Below, piece by piece: positions 52,500-62,558 of a DNA stretch of 64,000 bases (its first letter is position 1; each line of letters starts with the position of its first letter). Under the pieces are notes generated by a model. The model was given only the letters and a program-made list of their open reading frames with translations, did no database searches and was not told the DNA's origin. The DNA comes from PoT sp049331405 (GTDB lineage Bacteria; Planctomycetota; Planctomycetia; Isosphaerales; Isosphaeraceae): NCBI RefSeq assembly GCF_049331405.1, contig NZ_CP186274.1, forward strand, positions 3,968,001 to 4,032,000, given 5' to 3'. A program made the position numbers and the translations under genes.

Positions 52500-52822
52500 G
52501 CGTACCCCCTGACTGGGGGCCACAACTTTCGACGCAGGTGAAGGAATGATAGAGCCGAAGGCGGCTCCGTCAAGATCCGTCAAGGCCGTTGCGGGCCCCG
52601 ATCTCGCCTTGCCGCCCATAGACACATCGGCTAATTTACCGCACCACAAGTGTCTCCGTGTCTACCGAAAGCCGAGGTAGACGGGTCGGCCGGCGATGCG
52701 TGAACACCTCTGAAAACTAGCGCCACAAACGTCTGGATCGACTGTCGTCGCCTGAATCGCGAGCGTGACGACGCGGGCGGCCAAGATGGCTGCGCCTTCA
52801 TCGACTGAGGAGCATACCAAGG
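52500..52822. other. Divergent intergenic region between CobB-like and MscS genes
   Basis: The gap of about 320 bases carries the minus-strand promoter at 52546-52573. I found no convincing promoter for the MscS gene and no riboswitch. Confidence 0.4.
52546..52573 (-). promoter_or_regulatory. Promoter for the leader/CobB-like pair
   Basis: The minus strand reads TTGACG, a 16-base spacer, then TATCAT. Transcription would start near 52539, about 40 bases before the leader ATG and 155 before the CobB-like ATG. Confidence 0.45.
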
Positions 52823-55800
52823 ATGGGAAAGACCTGGGCCGGACGCCTTGCATTGTTCCTGGGCATTGTCGGGTTTCCCCTGATCGTCAGCGCAGACGGA
52901 CCAGCGACTCCCCCCGCGCCGGCCGCAGCCGCAACGCCCGCCCCTGCCCTGCCGCCGGCCGCCGAGGCCATCGCCGATCCCGAGGCGACCCCGATCGATA
53001 CGGCGCAAATGCGCGCCGAGCTCACCGAGAAACTCAAAGAATCGACCGACAAGACTGGCAAGGATGGCTCCCCCGCCATGCCCAAGCCGCTCCGTGACCT
53101 CCTTGAGGAACGATTGAAGCTCCTGGGCGAGTGGGACAAGGCCTACAAGAGTCGCCAGGAGGCCGAGCATCCCAAGAAGTCACCCGAGCAGCAGATCTCC
53201 GAGATCAAGGCGGAGCTGGCCCGCGTCCAGAGCACGCTCGACAAGTCGGCCAAGGATACTTCCATCATCCTGCCCGCGGCCTTCCGGCAGCCCGCAAAGG
53301 ACCTGGGGGCGGTATCCGCGGAGATGAAGGAATGTATCGACGCGGCCAAGGCCGAGCTGAAGGACTGGAAGAACAAGTTCGAAAAGATCCGGAGCGCCGA
53401 GGCCTCGAGAACGACGACTTCTTCGATCGCCGCACTGCGCAATCAGCGGGACAAACTCCAGCAGAGCGTGGCATCGCTCGCCCCGCGGCGGAAGGAAATC
53501 GAGGCTGCGGTCACGGAAGCGAAATCGCCAGATGAGCAAGCCCTCGCCAACGAGCGTCTCGCCACGTTCGAGCTCGAATCGAAGGTCGAGGTCGAGCGGC
53601 TCCTCGGCCAGGAGGCCCGCATCTCCCTCGAGATGAAGCGGATCAGCCTCCCCGACCTCGAGAAGAAGACGTGCGAAGCTCACATCGAGCTCACTTCGAA
53701 GTCGCTCAGCCTAATGCAGGCGAAGTACCAGGCCCTGGCGAATGTCGTCGAGCAGAACCTCAAGAAGAATGCGGACGTCGAGCAGGACATCGCCGCGCGG
53801 TCGAATGATCCGCTGGTGAAATACCAGGCCCGTTGCAAGGCCCAGCTTCTCGAGCTCCAGGCGCAGGTCGTCAAGCATGAGAACGTCCTGGCCTCCAGCA
53901 TCTCGCCGTCGCCGGAAGAACAGCGCATCCTTGGGGATCGCGCCGTGACCGACTTCCAGAGCATCAAGCAACTGCTCGACGACGGTCGGATCAGCCACCT
54001 CGACGCCATGCGGTTCAACAACGACTTCCGCCGGATCCGGCCGGAACGGGCGCGGATCGTCAGTCGAGAGCTCGCCACGGCCGAGGCACTCCAGGCCCAC
54101 TTCGAGAACCTCCTCAGCTCGGTCGAACTCGAGCTCCTGCAAGATCAACGGATCGACCAGTACGAGCACGAGACCCTGCTCGAGCAGCTCCCCCCAGAGA
54201 AACATGAGAAGGCCAAGGCGCTCTTCGCCGAGATCGACAAGCAGCACCTGGAGTTGCTGAACAAGAACCGGGCGATCCTCATGAGGCTGGCCGCACGGGC
54301 CGAACAGACGCAGAAGGAGATCGTGCGTCGGCTCGACATCCTCGACGAGCAGTACGGCTTCATCCGGACCCACATCTTCTGGGTCCGTGACCAGGAGCCG
54401 CTAGGGTTCTCGACGCTGCTCCAGGCCCAGCGCGGGACTTACGTGATCTTCAAGGGCCTCTTCCGCCTGGCCCTCGAACTCGGAGACCGATCCCTCTGGG
54501 GCCGGATCTCGGCCGAGTTCGTCACCGCCACCGCGTTCCTGGCGATCCTCCCCTGGCCGTTCTTTCGCCTGAGGCAGTTCCTCAGGGCCCGGCCCCAGGC
54601 GGCCGAGGGATGCGTCCCGAACACCTGGTCCCTGAATTGCTATGTGCTGCTCTTCGGGATCGCCTCGGCGACGATCTGGCCGGGCTATTTGCTGCTCCTG
54701 GCCTATACGACCCGGCAGGCCCCCTGGCCGCGTAACATCGCCATCCCGGTCGCCACGGCGCTCCTGATGCTGACGCCGGCCATGGTCTTCCTGAGCTTCA
54801 TGCGGTGGTTCCTCCGCCATGAAGGTTGGGCCGAACGCCAACTGTCGATCCCGGCGGAAGTCACCAGGCAGCTTCGTCGAGCCGTCCTGATGCTCGTCTG
54901 CATCGGCTCGCCCCTGGCGATCTCCCAGTTCTTGCTCGATCAGAATTTCGTGGCTCCGGGCGGAAGACCGATCTCAGCCCCCTCGGTCACGAGGCTCCTG
55001 GGCCTCGGCATCGAGATCCTGCTGATGTACGTGGTCTTTTACCTGACGCGGGGCAACTCGGCGTTCATCCAGTGGCTGTTGCAACTACCACAACGGCTGG
55101 GCTGGATCAGCCGGAGGCGGCGTGAAATATGCCTCGCCTGCCTCTTCGGGTTGGGTGGGATCATCGCCCTCGACGTCTGCGGCTATAGCTTCACAGCCCA
55201 GCGGCTCACGATGGCGATCGGCCAGGGCATGCTCCTGATCGGGATATGCTTCCTGATTTATCGGACCCTGATCCGCCTGATCGACCAGCACGCCTGGCGC
55301 TGGATCCGGATGGGGCCCACGCTCGCCGTCCCCGCGGCCCAGAAGGATCCGAGTGCGCCCGATGACCTGGCCAACCGGCTGCGACGCCTGGTCGCCTTCG
55401 CCATGCCGGTCGTGGGCCTCTTCATCGCCGCCTGGATCTGGAGCATCGACTGGGCCCTGTTCGAGTTCGTCAGCAACATCCAACTCGTCAGCGGCGACGA
55501 GAAGACCGCGATCACGATCGGGAATGCTTTCGAATGCCTGGTCATTCTTGGAGTGACTTCCTTCGTCTGGCACCACACCAGCACCCTGTTCGCCGTGGCC
55601 ATCTTCCCCAGGATGAGCGAGGATCCCGGAATTCGGTTCGCCGTTGTCACACTCTCGCGTTACGCGGTGCTGGCCGTGGGCCTGCTGTCCGGGCTCTCGG
55701 CGGTCCACCTCGGTCTCGAGAAGATCGGAATGGTGCTGGCGGCGCTGGGCGTCGGCTTGGGATTCGGCCTCCAGGAAATCGTGTCCAATTTCGTCTGCGG

Positions 55801-56434
55801 CATCATCCTGCTGCTCGAACGCCCGATACGGGTCGGCGACACGGTGACGGTCTCGGGCATGATCGGCACCGTGGACCGGATCAACATCCGGGCGACCACG
55901 ATCATCAACGGCGACAACCAGAGCATCATCGTCCCGAACCGAGCCTTCATCACGAGCGACCTCGTGAACTGGACGCTGAAGGACAAGATCGTCCGTGTCA
56001 CGATCCGCGTTCGTGCGGCTCGCGGCTCCGATCCCGATAAGGTGAGCGAGCTCCTGCTCAGGATCGCGCGCGAAGATGCGGACGTGCTCCGCAATCCGAT
56101 CCCGTCGTCGTTCATGGAGGACTTCTCGGATTGGGCTCAGACGTTCGTGCTGTTCGTCCACGTCCCCGAGCCGAGCCTCGCCGCGCGGGTCAAGCACCGC
56201 CTCTTCGCCCAGATCCAGAAGAAGTTCGCGGAGTCCTCGATCGACATCGCCATGCCGACCCATGAGCTTCGCCTGCATTCGATCCCCGAAGCCAGCAACC
56301 ATCTGCTGAATACGGGCCCCGAAGTCGTGCGAAAGGATGGGACCTCGGTCGTACCCCCGGCTCCCAAGTTCGTCACGCCCCCGCCTCCAATCCCGGCTCC
56401 CCTCGAGGAATGCCATCGGGGCATGGACGAATAA
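52823..56434 (+). CDS. Large MscS-family mechanosensitive channel (MscK-like)
   Basis: A 1203-residue membrane protein with a signal sequence (GRLALFLGIVGFPLIVSA), a long periplasmic, coiled-coil-rich region to about residue 540 (RPERARIVSRELATAEALQ and similar), then about eight hydrophobic helices from about 560, and the MscS pore and beta domains at about 935-1160. The pore helix is GMVLAALGVGLGFGLQEIVS with the Gly/Ala packing of MscS; then ERPIRVGDTVTVSGMIGTV and NGDNQSIIVPNRAF match the beta domain. Such channels open under membrane tension to release osmolytes. The large periplasmic part resembles E. coli MscK and YjeP/MscM. The C-terminus ends in a Pro-rich tail. A GAGGAG lies about 12 bases upstream of the ATG. 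Confidence 0.92.
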   Translation: MGKTWAGRLALFLGIVGFPLIVSADGPATPPAPAAAATPAPALPPAAEAIADPEATPIDTAQMRAELTEKLKESTDKTGKDGSPAMPKPLRDLLEERLKLLGEWDKAYKSRQEAEHPKKSPEQQISEIKAELARVQSTLDKSAKDTSIILPAAFRQPAKDLGAVSAEMKECIDAAKAELKDWKNKFEKIRSAEASRTTTSSIAALRNQRDKLQQSVASLAPRRKEIEAAVTEAKSPDEQALANERLATFELESKVEVERLLGQEARISLEMKRISLPDLEKKTCEAHIELTSKSLSLMQAKYQALANVVEQNLKKNADVEQDIAARSNDPLVKYQARCKAQLLELQAQVVKHENVLASSISPSPEEQRILGDRAVTDFQSIKQLLDDGRISHLDAMRFNNDFRRIRPERARIVSRELATAEALQAHFENLLSSVELELLQDQRIDQYEHETLLEQLPPEKHEKAKALFAEIDKQHLELLNKNRAILMRLAARAEQTQKEIVRRLDILDEQYGFIRTHIFWVRDQEPLGFSTLLQAQRGTYVIFKGLFRLALELGDRSLWGRISAEFVTATAFLAILPWPFFRLRQFLRARPQAAEGCVPNTWSLNCYVLLFGIASATIWPGYLLLLAYTTRQAPWPRNIAIPVATALLMLTPAMVFLSFMRWFLRHEGWAERQLSIPAEVTRQLRRAVLMLVCIGSPLAISQFLLDQNFVAPGGRPISAPSVTRLLGLGIEILLMYVVFYLTRGNSAFIQWLLQLPQRLGWISRRRREICLACLFGLGGIIALDVCGYSFTAQRLTMAIGQGMLLIGICFLIYRTLIRLIDQHAWRWIRMGPTLAVPAAQKDPSAPDDLANRLRRLVAFAMPVVGLFIAAWIWSIDWALFEFVSNIQLVSGDEKTAITIGNAFECLVILGVTSFVWHHTSTLFAVAIFPRMSEDPGIRFAVVTLSRYAVLAVGLLSGLSAVHLGLEKIGMVLAALGVGLGFGLQEIVSNFVCGIILLLERPIRVGDTVTVSGMIGTVDRINIRATTIINGDNQSIIVPNRAFITSDLVNWTLKDKIVRVTIRVRAARGSDPDKVSELLLRIAREDADVLRNPIPSSFMEDFSDWAQTFVLFVHVPEPSLAARVKHRLFAQIQKKFAESSIDIAMPTHELRLHSIPEASNHLLNTGPEVVRKDGTSVVPPAPKFVTPPPPIPAPLEECHRGMDE

Positions 56435-56465
56435 CTACGCGCCGGACCGGGTTATCTCACGAAAA

Positions 56466-56514
56466 GAGGCGATCCTCACTCGGCCGCAAACGCGGCCCGC
56501 GTGAGGATCGCCTC
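56466..56514. terminator. Bidirectional hairpin between mscS-type gene and dacB-type gene
   Basis: GAGGCGATCCTCAC and GTGAGGATCGCCTC form a perfect 14-bp stem with a G+C-rich loop that can itself pair. It lies between convergent stop codons. No T tract is present. Confidence 0.55.
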
Positions 56515-56549
56515 CTATGTTATCAATAGGCATTCTTACACATGGCGGA

Positions 56550-58148
56550 TCACTTGCCGACGGGCTCGCGGCCCTCGGGGGCATCCGAGAGATAGAACGC
56601 CTCGCACAAGGATCCGAGCAAACGCCCCGCGCGGGTCGTGGCCTGAGAAATCTTGCCCTCGCCCGGGACGGAAACCTCATTGACGAAGAAGGCGAAGACG
56701 AGAGGGCGTCCCGATGCCGTGTCCATGTATCCGGCCAGGGCCTTGCTCGTCATCACGACCCCTCCGTTGAGGCCGTTCTCGACCCAGAACGTGCCGGTCT
56801 TGGCGTGGGCATGCCCCCTGGCGGGGCTGTTCTTGTCCACGGCCTTCGAGAGCGTGCCGTCCTCGCCGAGGACAGGCAACGCGGCTTTATATGCGGAAAA
56901 CTCCGAACGATCGGCCATCGCCCTCAGCAGCGCAACCGTCGCCCTGGGCGTGGCAAGGTCGGAACGATCCCCGCCGGCCCCTCCGCCGAACGAGATGGTA
57001 TCGATGTCGACACCCAAGGACTTGAGCGCCTCTCCCTCTCGCCGCAAGCCGTCTTCAAGCGTTCGCTGATTGTGGTGAGCCGCCAGGAGCAAGGGCAACG
57101 TGCTGGCGTGGAGGTTGTGGCTGACCTTGAGGATGACCTTAATGGATTCGCGGAGCGGCGGCGAGGTGAACTGGGCCACCTTGGGGAGAGCCTTCACCTC
57201 GGCTCGCGAAGGGAGTTCCTCGGCCATGTTGTCCCCCAGCGGCGAAGCGTTGATGCGGACCCCGCGCTTCTGGAGCGTCTCGATCAGGGCGGCCCTGGCG
57301 TAGGCGGCCGGCTCCTCGACTTCATAAGGCTTCACGACCGGGGCGTGGCCGACCGGGAGCCGACCTCGGATCGAGAACCGCCGAGGTCCGACGCTGCGAA
57401 CCCTCAACGAAGCCGGTTCGCCCGAGGTCGTATCGACTTTCGCGTCGAACGAGACGAACGAGGTCTCGGGGACAAGCTTGACGGTGGCGGGATCGCCCGC
57501 CTTGGCGCCCGGAGTAATCACGACGTCGATGAGGTTGTCGTTGATCAGGATCGGCGAGACCCGCGAAGGACCGCTCCCCGTGCTATTCGCGGGTTCGAAC
57601 AGACGGTCGTCGACCAGGACATCGCCCGTGACGACCTTTACGCCCGAGGCCAGGACTTCCTTGGCGAGGTGGTCGAGACCTGCTAGCGGATTCGCGTCGA
57701 CGAGCTCACCAGACAGGTGCCCACTGGCGTAGGTGTGGTCGTTGTCCTTGAACTGGAGCGTCCCGTCCGGAGCCGTGCGGCCTCCGAAGCTCAGGTCTCC
57801 CGATGCTACGAGGATCAGGTCCCCCTTGAGGGTGCCGTCACTGGAGATTTCCCCGCGACGCACGATCGGAGTCTGGAATCGATACTCGGGGCCCAGATCG
57901 ACGAGCGCCGAGGCGCACGTGAAGAGTTTGGTGACGGACGCCGGGCAGAAGAGTTGATCCGGGTTCTTCTCGTAGACCGTCTTCCCGGTCTTGCCATCGA
58001 CGACGAGGAGGCCCCAGTGGGCCCCTTCATATCCCTGGGTCTTGAAGACGGCATCGAGCTTCGCTTCCCAGGGGTCGGCTCCCTGGACCTGGCCATTCAG
58101 GGCGGCCAGGCTCAGCCAAAACGCTCCACACAAGTACCGCCATTCCAC
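56550..58148 (-). CDS. D-alanyl-D-alanine carboxypeptidase/endopeptidase (S13, DacB/PBP4 type)
   Basis: A 532-residue exported penicillin-binding protein. The GTG at 58148 has AAGGGG 8 bases upstream and starts a signal peptide (LCGAFWLSLAALNGQVQG). The three active-site motifs are in place: SVTK (Ser71, Lys74), SHN (343-345) and KTG (450-452). The long stretch between the first two motifs (about 270 residues) is the extra domain typical of the S13 family. These enzymes trim or cut peptidoglycan peptides; their presence fits the thin peptidoglycan now known in planctomycetes. The gene lies downstream of sdhB on the same strand with a gap of about 210 bases. Confidence 0.9.
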   Translation of the reverse strand: MEWRYLCGAFWLSLAALNGQVQGADPWEAKLDAVFKTQGYEGAHWGLLVVDGKTGKTVYEKNPDQLFCPASVTKLFTCASALVDLGPEYRFQTPIVRRGEISSDGTLKGDLILVASGDLSFGGRTAPDGTLQFKDNDHTYASGHLSGELVDANPLAGLDHLAKEVLASGVKVVTGDVLVDDRLFEPANSTGSGPSRVSPILINDNLIDVVITPGAKAGDPATVKLVPETSFVSFDAKVDTTSGEPASLRVRSVGPRRFSIRGRLPVGHAPVVKPYEVEEPAAYARAALIETLQKRGVRINASPLGDNMAEELPSRAEVKALPKVAQFTSPPLRESIKVILKVSHNLHASTLPLLLAAHHNQRTLEDGLRREGEALKSLGVDIDTISFGGGAGGDRSDLATPRATVALLRAMADRSEFSAYKAALPVLGEDGTLSKAVDKNSPARGHAHAKTGTFWVENGLNGGVVMTSKALAGYMDTASGRPLVFAFFVNEVSVPGEGKISQATTRAGRLLGSLCEAFYLSDAPEGREPVGK

Positions 58149-58361
58149 GAGAACACCCCTTTCCCTCGATGAGGGCGCGAAGATTCTTCGGATGCATTCT
58201 GGCGTCGTTCGCGTGTTCTCAAAACTCCGGGCCTGCGAAGAAGATCGCGGCCCGGAATCGTGACCTGGCGGGTGACTGTCGAGGCGCATGTCCTCCCCCG
58301 CCATCTGTTGTAGGAGGGAGGATTTGGGAGAGATTCGAGCCGGTGAAACGGAGAAGCCCGC

Positions 58362-59120
58362 TCAGTGCTCGGTCGCGCCGACGGATTCGGCGATGTCGAG
58401 GCTGCCCGTCAGCATGGCACGCTTCACTTCCTGGATCGTCTGCGTCACCTTGATCTCGCGAGGGCAGGCGCTGGTGCAGTTAAAGACGGTCCGGCAGCGC
58501 CAGACGCCCTCGGTGTCATTGAGGATCTCAAGACGTTCCGCGGCCCCTTGGTCGCGCGAGTCGAAGATGAATCGGTGGGCGTTGACGATCGCGGCAGGGC
58601 CGACGTATTTCTGGTCGCCCCAGAAGGGGGGGCAGGCCGTGGTGCAGCAGGCGCAGAGGATGCACTTGGTCGAGTCGTCGAACCGGGCTCGCTCGGTCGG
58701 CGACTGGAGGCGCTCGGTGGTCGGTGCCGGATCGTCGTTGATGAGGAACGGGAGCACCGACTTGTAGTGGTCGAAGAACGGCTTCATATCGACGATCAGG
58801 TCTTTGATGACCGGCAGCCCGAGGATGGGCTCGACCGTCAGCGTGTCGCTGGGCAGGTTCTTGACCAGGATCTTGCAGGCGAGGCCGTTCGAGCCGTTGA
58901 TCCGCATGGCGTCGGAGCCGCAGACGCCGTGGGCACATGACCGACGCAGTCCGAGCGACTCGTCGTGGTTCCACTTCACGCTTTGCAGGACGTCGAGGAC
59001 GCGGTCCATCGGATCGGCTTCGACGACGAATTGCTCCCAACGCGGCGTGTTGTCCTTCTCGGGGTTGTAGCGCTTGATCTTGACGGTAAGCTTGCGGTGA
59101 TGAAAATTTGCTGTGGTCAT
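58362..59120 (-). CDS. sdhB: Succinate dehydrogenase iron-sulfur subunit
   Basis: A 252-residue subunit of complex II. The start at 59120 fits the usual lead (TTANFHHRKLTVKIKRYNP). The [2Fe-2S] ligands are in RRSCAHGVCGSDAM and the later GLAC, with Asp in place of one Cys as in E. coli SdhB. The [4Fe-4S] and [3Fe-4S] clusters use CILCACCTTACP and the C-terminal CTSACPREI. It carries electrons from FAD in SdhA to the quinone. It is the last of four sdh genes; the gap to sdhA of about 210 bases is long for the operon and holds no feature I recognise. Confidence 0.95.
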   Translation of the reverse strand: MTTANFHHRKLTVKIKRYNPEKDNTPRWEQFVVEADPMDRVLDVLQSVKWNHDESLGLRRSCAHGVCGSDAMRINGSNGLACKILVKNLPSDTLTVEPILGLPVIKDLIVDMKPFFDHYKSVLPFLINDDPAPTTERLQSPTERARFDDSTKCILCACCTTACPPFWGDQKYVGPAAIVNAHRFIFDSRDQGAAERLEILNDTEGVWRCRTVFNCTSACPREIKVTQTIQEVKRAMLTGSLDIAESVGATEH

Positions 59121-59333
59121 GGATCCGCTGACCTTTGAAGGAGTCGTATTGGGAAGGGGAAGCTCCGAGAGACAACCGCCTTTGATGTATCGATCTTGAG
59201 ACTGGTCGGACCCGCCAATCGCGGGGAGCCCGGTCGCCGACCTCCGACTTCCGGGCCATCGGTTCGACAAGCAACTCGGCTCGCCCTGGCCGTCGTCGCG
59301 AAGCGTCGAGCCTCGCGACTCCCGGGCCTTCTC

Positions 59334-61181
59334 TCAATACTTGCGGATTTCAAGCGGATACTTGGGGACCTGCTCGCCGTCCTTCTCGATCATGACGATG
59401 TCGACCGGCTTGTAGGTCACGTTCGCCTGGTTGTCCCCCGCCCTCCAGATCAGGCTGTGGGCGAAGAAACGCGAGTCGTCGCGATCCGGGAAGTCTTCAC
59501 GCGAGTGCCCGCCACGGCTCTCTTGCCTGGCCAGGGCCCCGGCGACGGTCGCCTCGGATAGGTCGAGGAGGCAGCCGAGTTCGAGGACTTCGAGCAACCC
59601 GGTGTTGAAGACCGAGCCCTTGTCGGAGACGCCGACCGACTTGTAGCGTTCCTTGAGGTTCGCGATCTTGTCGCGGGCTCGTGTCAGGCTTTCTTCCGTG
59701 CGATAGACGCCGCAGTCGTCCATCATCGTGGCCTGCATCTCGTCGCGGAGCTTGACCCAGGGCTCCGAGCGGGGGCGAGCCAGCAGGGAGTCGATCGACG
59801 ACTTGGTCGGCCCTTCGGGGTTGCTCGGCAACTCCTTGAACTCGCGATCGAGGGCATAGGCGGCCATCGATCGCCCGGTCCGACGCCCGTAGACGACGAG
59901 GTCAACGAGGCTGTTCGTGCCGAGGCGATTGGCGCCGTGGACGCTGACGCAGGCGCTCTCGCCCGCCGAGAAGAGGCCCGGAACGGGATCCCCCTGGGAG
60001 TCTCGCAGGACCTGGCCGTTCAGATTGGTTGGGAGGCCGCCCATGGCGTAGTGGGCCGTCGGCTGGATCGGCATCGGCTCCTTGATCGGGTCGACGCCGA
60101 GGTAGGTCCTGGCGAAGTCGATGATGTCGGGGAGTCGCTTCTCGACCCAGGCGCTATCGACCGTGCCGCCGGTGGGGCTGGTCTTGTACTTGTTGATCGT
60201 CTCGGCGCGGATGTCGAGGTAGACGTAGTCCTTGCCGTCGACCCCTCGCCCTGCCCTAACTTCCTGATAAATGGAGCGGGAGCAGACGTCGCGGCTGGCG
60301 AGGTCCTTCAGGTTCGGGGCGTACACTTCCATGAAGCGTTCCCCCTTGCCGTTGAACATGACGCCGCCGTCGCCGCGGCAAGCTTCGCTGAGGAGGATCC
60401 CCAAGCGGTAGATGCCCGTCGGGTGGAACTGGTAGAACTCCATGTCCTGGAGCGGGATGCCGTGACGGTAGGCGATCGCCGGGCCGTCGCCCGTGAGTGC
60501 GTAAGCGTTCGACGAGACCTTGAACATCCGGCCGAAGCCGCCGGTCGCCAGCATCACCGACTTAGCGTGGAAGACGTGCAGTTCGCCCGTCGCGATCTCG
60601 ATCGCGACGATGCCCCGGCACTCGCCGTCGACCATGATGAGGTCCAGCATGTGGAACTCATCGAAGAACGTGACCCCCTGCTTGATGCACTGCTGGTAGA
60701 GGGTCTGCAGGATCATATGCCCGGTGCGGTCGGCGGCGTGGCAGGCCCGCATGACCGGGAGGCGGGGCTTGGCCGCTTCCGTGCCGGGAGCGGCGGTCGG
60801 GTCGTAGTTGGGGTTCGGTTTCGTGTGCCCGCCGAACCGGCGTTGGGAGATCCGACCCTCGGCCGTGCGGTCGAAGGGCAGGCCCATGTGCTCGAGGTCG
60901 TAGATGCACTCGACGGCCTCGCGGCAGAGGATCTCGGCCGCTGTCTGGTCGACGAGGAAGTCCCCACCCTTGATCGTGTCGTACGCGTGGTTTTCCCACG
61001 AGTCATGCTCGAGGTTCGCGAGGGCGGCGGCGATGCCTCCCTGGGCCGCCCCGGTGTGGGAACGCGTGGGGTAGAGCTTGCTGACCACGGCCGTGCCGAC
61101 CCGCTTGCTCGACTCGAGCGCGGCCATGAGCCCCGCGCCACCGGCCCCGACGATGATGCAGTCAAACCTGTGATAATTCAT
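59334..61181 (-). CDS. sdhA: Succinate dehydrogenase flavoprotein subunit
   Basis: A 615-residue flavoprotein that oxidises succinate to fumarate. The FAD-binding GAGGAGLMAALESSK is at residues 12-26, and the covalent FAD attachment His42 lies in SHTGAAQGGI. The substrate region has QFHPTGIYR and a late HYAMGGL. The C-terminus with RRGGH-type sequence (QESRGGHSREDFPDRDD) is typical. It works on the cytoplasmic face with SdhB and the two anchors. It starts 61 bases after the sdhD-type stop. Fumarate reductase is an alternative reading that sequence cannot exclude, but the SdhA-like motifs and four-gene set favour succinate dehydrogenase. Confidence 0.96.
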   Translation of the reverse strand: MNYHRFDCIIVGAGGAGLMAALESSKRVGTAVVSKLYPTRSHTGAAQGGIAAALANLEHDSWENHAYDTIKGGDFLVDQTAAEILCREAVECIYDLEHMGLPFDRTAEGRISQRRFGGHTKPNPNYDPTAAPGTEAAKPRLPVMRACHAADRTGHMILQTLYQQCIKQGVTFFDEFHMLDLIMVDGECRGIVAIEIATGELHVFHAKSVMLATGGFGRMFKVSSNAYALTGDGPAIAYRHGIPLQDMEFYQFHPTGIYRLGILLSEACRGDGGVMFNGKGERFMEVYAPNLKDLASRDVCSRSIYQEVRAGRGVDGKDYVYLDIRAETINKYKTSPTGGTVDSAWVEKRLPDIIDFARTYLGVDPIKEPMPIQPTAHYAMGGLPTNLNGQVLRDSQGDPVPGLFSAGESACVSVHGANRLGTNSLVDLVVYGRRTGRSMAAYALDREFKELPSNPEGPTKSSIDSLLARPRSEPWVKLRDEMQATMMDDCGVYRTEESLTRARDKIANLKERYKSVGVSDKGSVFNTGLLEVLELGCLLDLSEATVAGALARQESRGGHSREDFPDRDDSRFFAHSLIWRAGDNQANVTYKPVDIVMIEKDGEQVPKYPLEIRKY

Positions 61182-61242
61182 GATCGCTCGCGCGTTCTCA
61201 TAGCGTCCGGTATGCGGTTATGGGAGGAATTCGCGGGCCATC

Positions 61243-61710
61243 TCAGCGGGCCGGGACGGCCGTGCCGGGGCTGGCCGCCCCCTGGGCGACGACGGGGCTC
61301 GCCTGCTTGGCCTTCCACTCCTCGAGATACTGCTCATCCTTCTGGAACATCAGGATGGCATACGTCCCGATCCCGATCATGAACGTCGCCGCCGTCCAGA
61401 TCAGCGTGTGAACGATGACCCGACGGCCGGGACGGTTGATGTATTCGTCGAGGATCTGGCGGAGGCCGTTGAAGCCGTGCAGGACCGCCAGGTTGATCAT
61501 CGTCAGGTCCCAGATCCGCCAGACAACGCCCGTCTTGGGGTCGGCCCAGCGGGAGGCGACGAAGTAATAATTGATGTTCTCGACGTTGTTCAGGATGTGC
61601 GTGATGAACAGGTGGCCGAGCGAGAGGAAGACGAGGATGAGCCCCGAGATGCGCATGAAGTACCACGCCGACAGTTCGAAACCCCCTGCCGGCTTGACGC
61701 GTCGCCCCAT
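61243..61710 (-). CDS. sdhD: Succinate dehydrogenase membrane anchor subunit (SdhD type)
   Basis: A 155-residue membrane protein with three predicted helices: ISGLILVFLSLGHLFITHIL at about residues 21-40, a middle helix near WDLTMINLAVLHGFNGLRQ and a last one near TLIWTAATFMIGIGTYAIL. The His residues in LGHLFITHI and LAVLHGF are candidate haem b ligands. The C-terminal 25 residues form a hydrophilic Ala/Pro-rich tail. It lies between the sdhC-type and sdhA genes on the same strand, which settles its identity better than sequence similarity does. Confidence 0.88.
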   Translation of the reverse strand: MGRRVKPAGGFELSAWYFMRISGLILVFLSLGHLFITHILNNVENINYYFVASRWADPKTGVVWRIWDLTMINLAVLHGFNGLRQILDEYINRPGRRVIVHTLIWTAATFMIGIGTYAILMFQKDEQYLEEWKAKQASPVVAQGAASPGTAVPAR

Positions 61711-61830
61711 CGAATTCTGCCCCCTAAGTCTTCTCGTCTCGATCCGAACCGATTCGCCAAGGATCTTGGTGTCGGACGCAATCGACCGGCCCCGCCAGTG
61801 CCGGTCTCGTCGCCCTTGAAATCTGTCATG

Positions 61831-62307
61831 TCAAAGGACGTGCTTGGCGGTCGGCGCCACAAACAAGGCGGAGAGCACCCAGACGCTCACGAGCAGCATG
61901 ATCACGAGGAACAGGCTCATGACGACCCAGAAGATTTCCTTCTGGTATCTTACGCCGCTCGGCCAGAAGTCGAAGAGGATGATCCGCACCCCGTTGACGG
62001 CGTGGAAGAGCACCGACGCAATCAGCCCGAGTTCCGCGATCCGGAAGGCCCAACGCAGCGGCCAGTAGTATTGCCCGGCGAACACGCCGCCGTAGATCGA
62101 CACGGTGAAGTCGTATTCGGCCGGGAAAGCCACGACCAGGAACGTGTCGATGATGTGGATGATGAGGAAGAGAAGGATGCCGAGGCCGGTCAGTCGGTGG
62201 GCGAGCCACGACCATTGGCCGATCCCTCCCCCGTAACTCAAGCCTTCTGTAAAGCGTGCCCAAGGTCCGCGACGGTAATACCGCGGACTTTGAATTGTAT
62301 TCGACAT
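61831..62307 (-). CDS. sdhC: Succinate dehydrogenase cytochrome b subunit (SdhC type)
   Basis: A 158-residue membrane protein, first of the sdh operon. The start at 62307 is preferred over an upstream in-frame codon at 62337. It carries the family motif SWLAHRLTGLGILLFLIIHI with His residues for haem, then two more helices (AELGLIASVLFHAVNGVRII and VVMSLFLVIMLLVSVWVLS). With SdhD it binds haem b and quinone. A promoter at 62457-62485 gives a 140-base leader. The N-terminus is rich in Arg and Tyr (RYYRRGPWARFTEGLSYG). Confidence 0.9.
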   Translation of the reverse strand: MSNTIQSPRYYRRGPWARFTEGLSYGGGIGQWSWLAHRLTGLGILLFLIIHIIDTFLVVAFPAEYDFTVSIYGGVFAGQYYWPLRWAFRIAELGLIASVLFHAVNGVRIILFDFWPSGVRYQKEIFWVVMSLFLVIMLLVSVWVLSALFVAPTAKHVL

Positions 62308-62456
62308 GAGAGTCGGGATCCCGAGGAGGGCAATCAAGCGCGGCGGGAATTCAATCCCGTAGCTGAATCAAACACGTGTCGATGCGCCGCCGGATTCGTA
62401 CCTCCGGCAGGCTCCTGGGGGGTGGCAGAGCCCCGTCTTCAACACGGCACTAGGAT

Positions 62457-62485
62457 TTTGTAGAGGGGGCGAGAGATGGGGTCAA
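62457..62485 (-). promoter_or_regulatory. Promoter of the sdhCDAB operon
   Basis: The minus strand reads TTGACC, a 17-base spacer, then TACAAA. Transcription would start near 62450. Confidence 0.45.
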
Positions 62486-62558
62486 GAGGCAAGTCCGGAA
62501 AACGCTCGACGCAAGCTCGTCTTCCGGCTCAAATATCGCACGATTTGCCGCGATGGAA

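Noticed and set aside
52387..52500. A B12-box-like string (GGCGACCTGCCGG) in the leader of the CobB-like gene, suggesting a cobalamin riboswitch
   Set aside because: Only this one element matches. The other conserved parts (GGGAA, GGTGAAAATCC, CGCAACTG) are missing and the region also reads as a leader frame, so a chance match in G+C-rich sequence is likelier.
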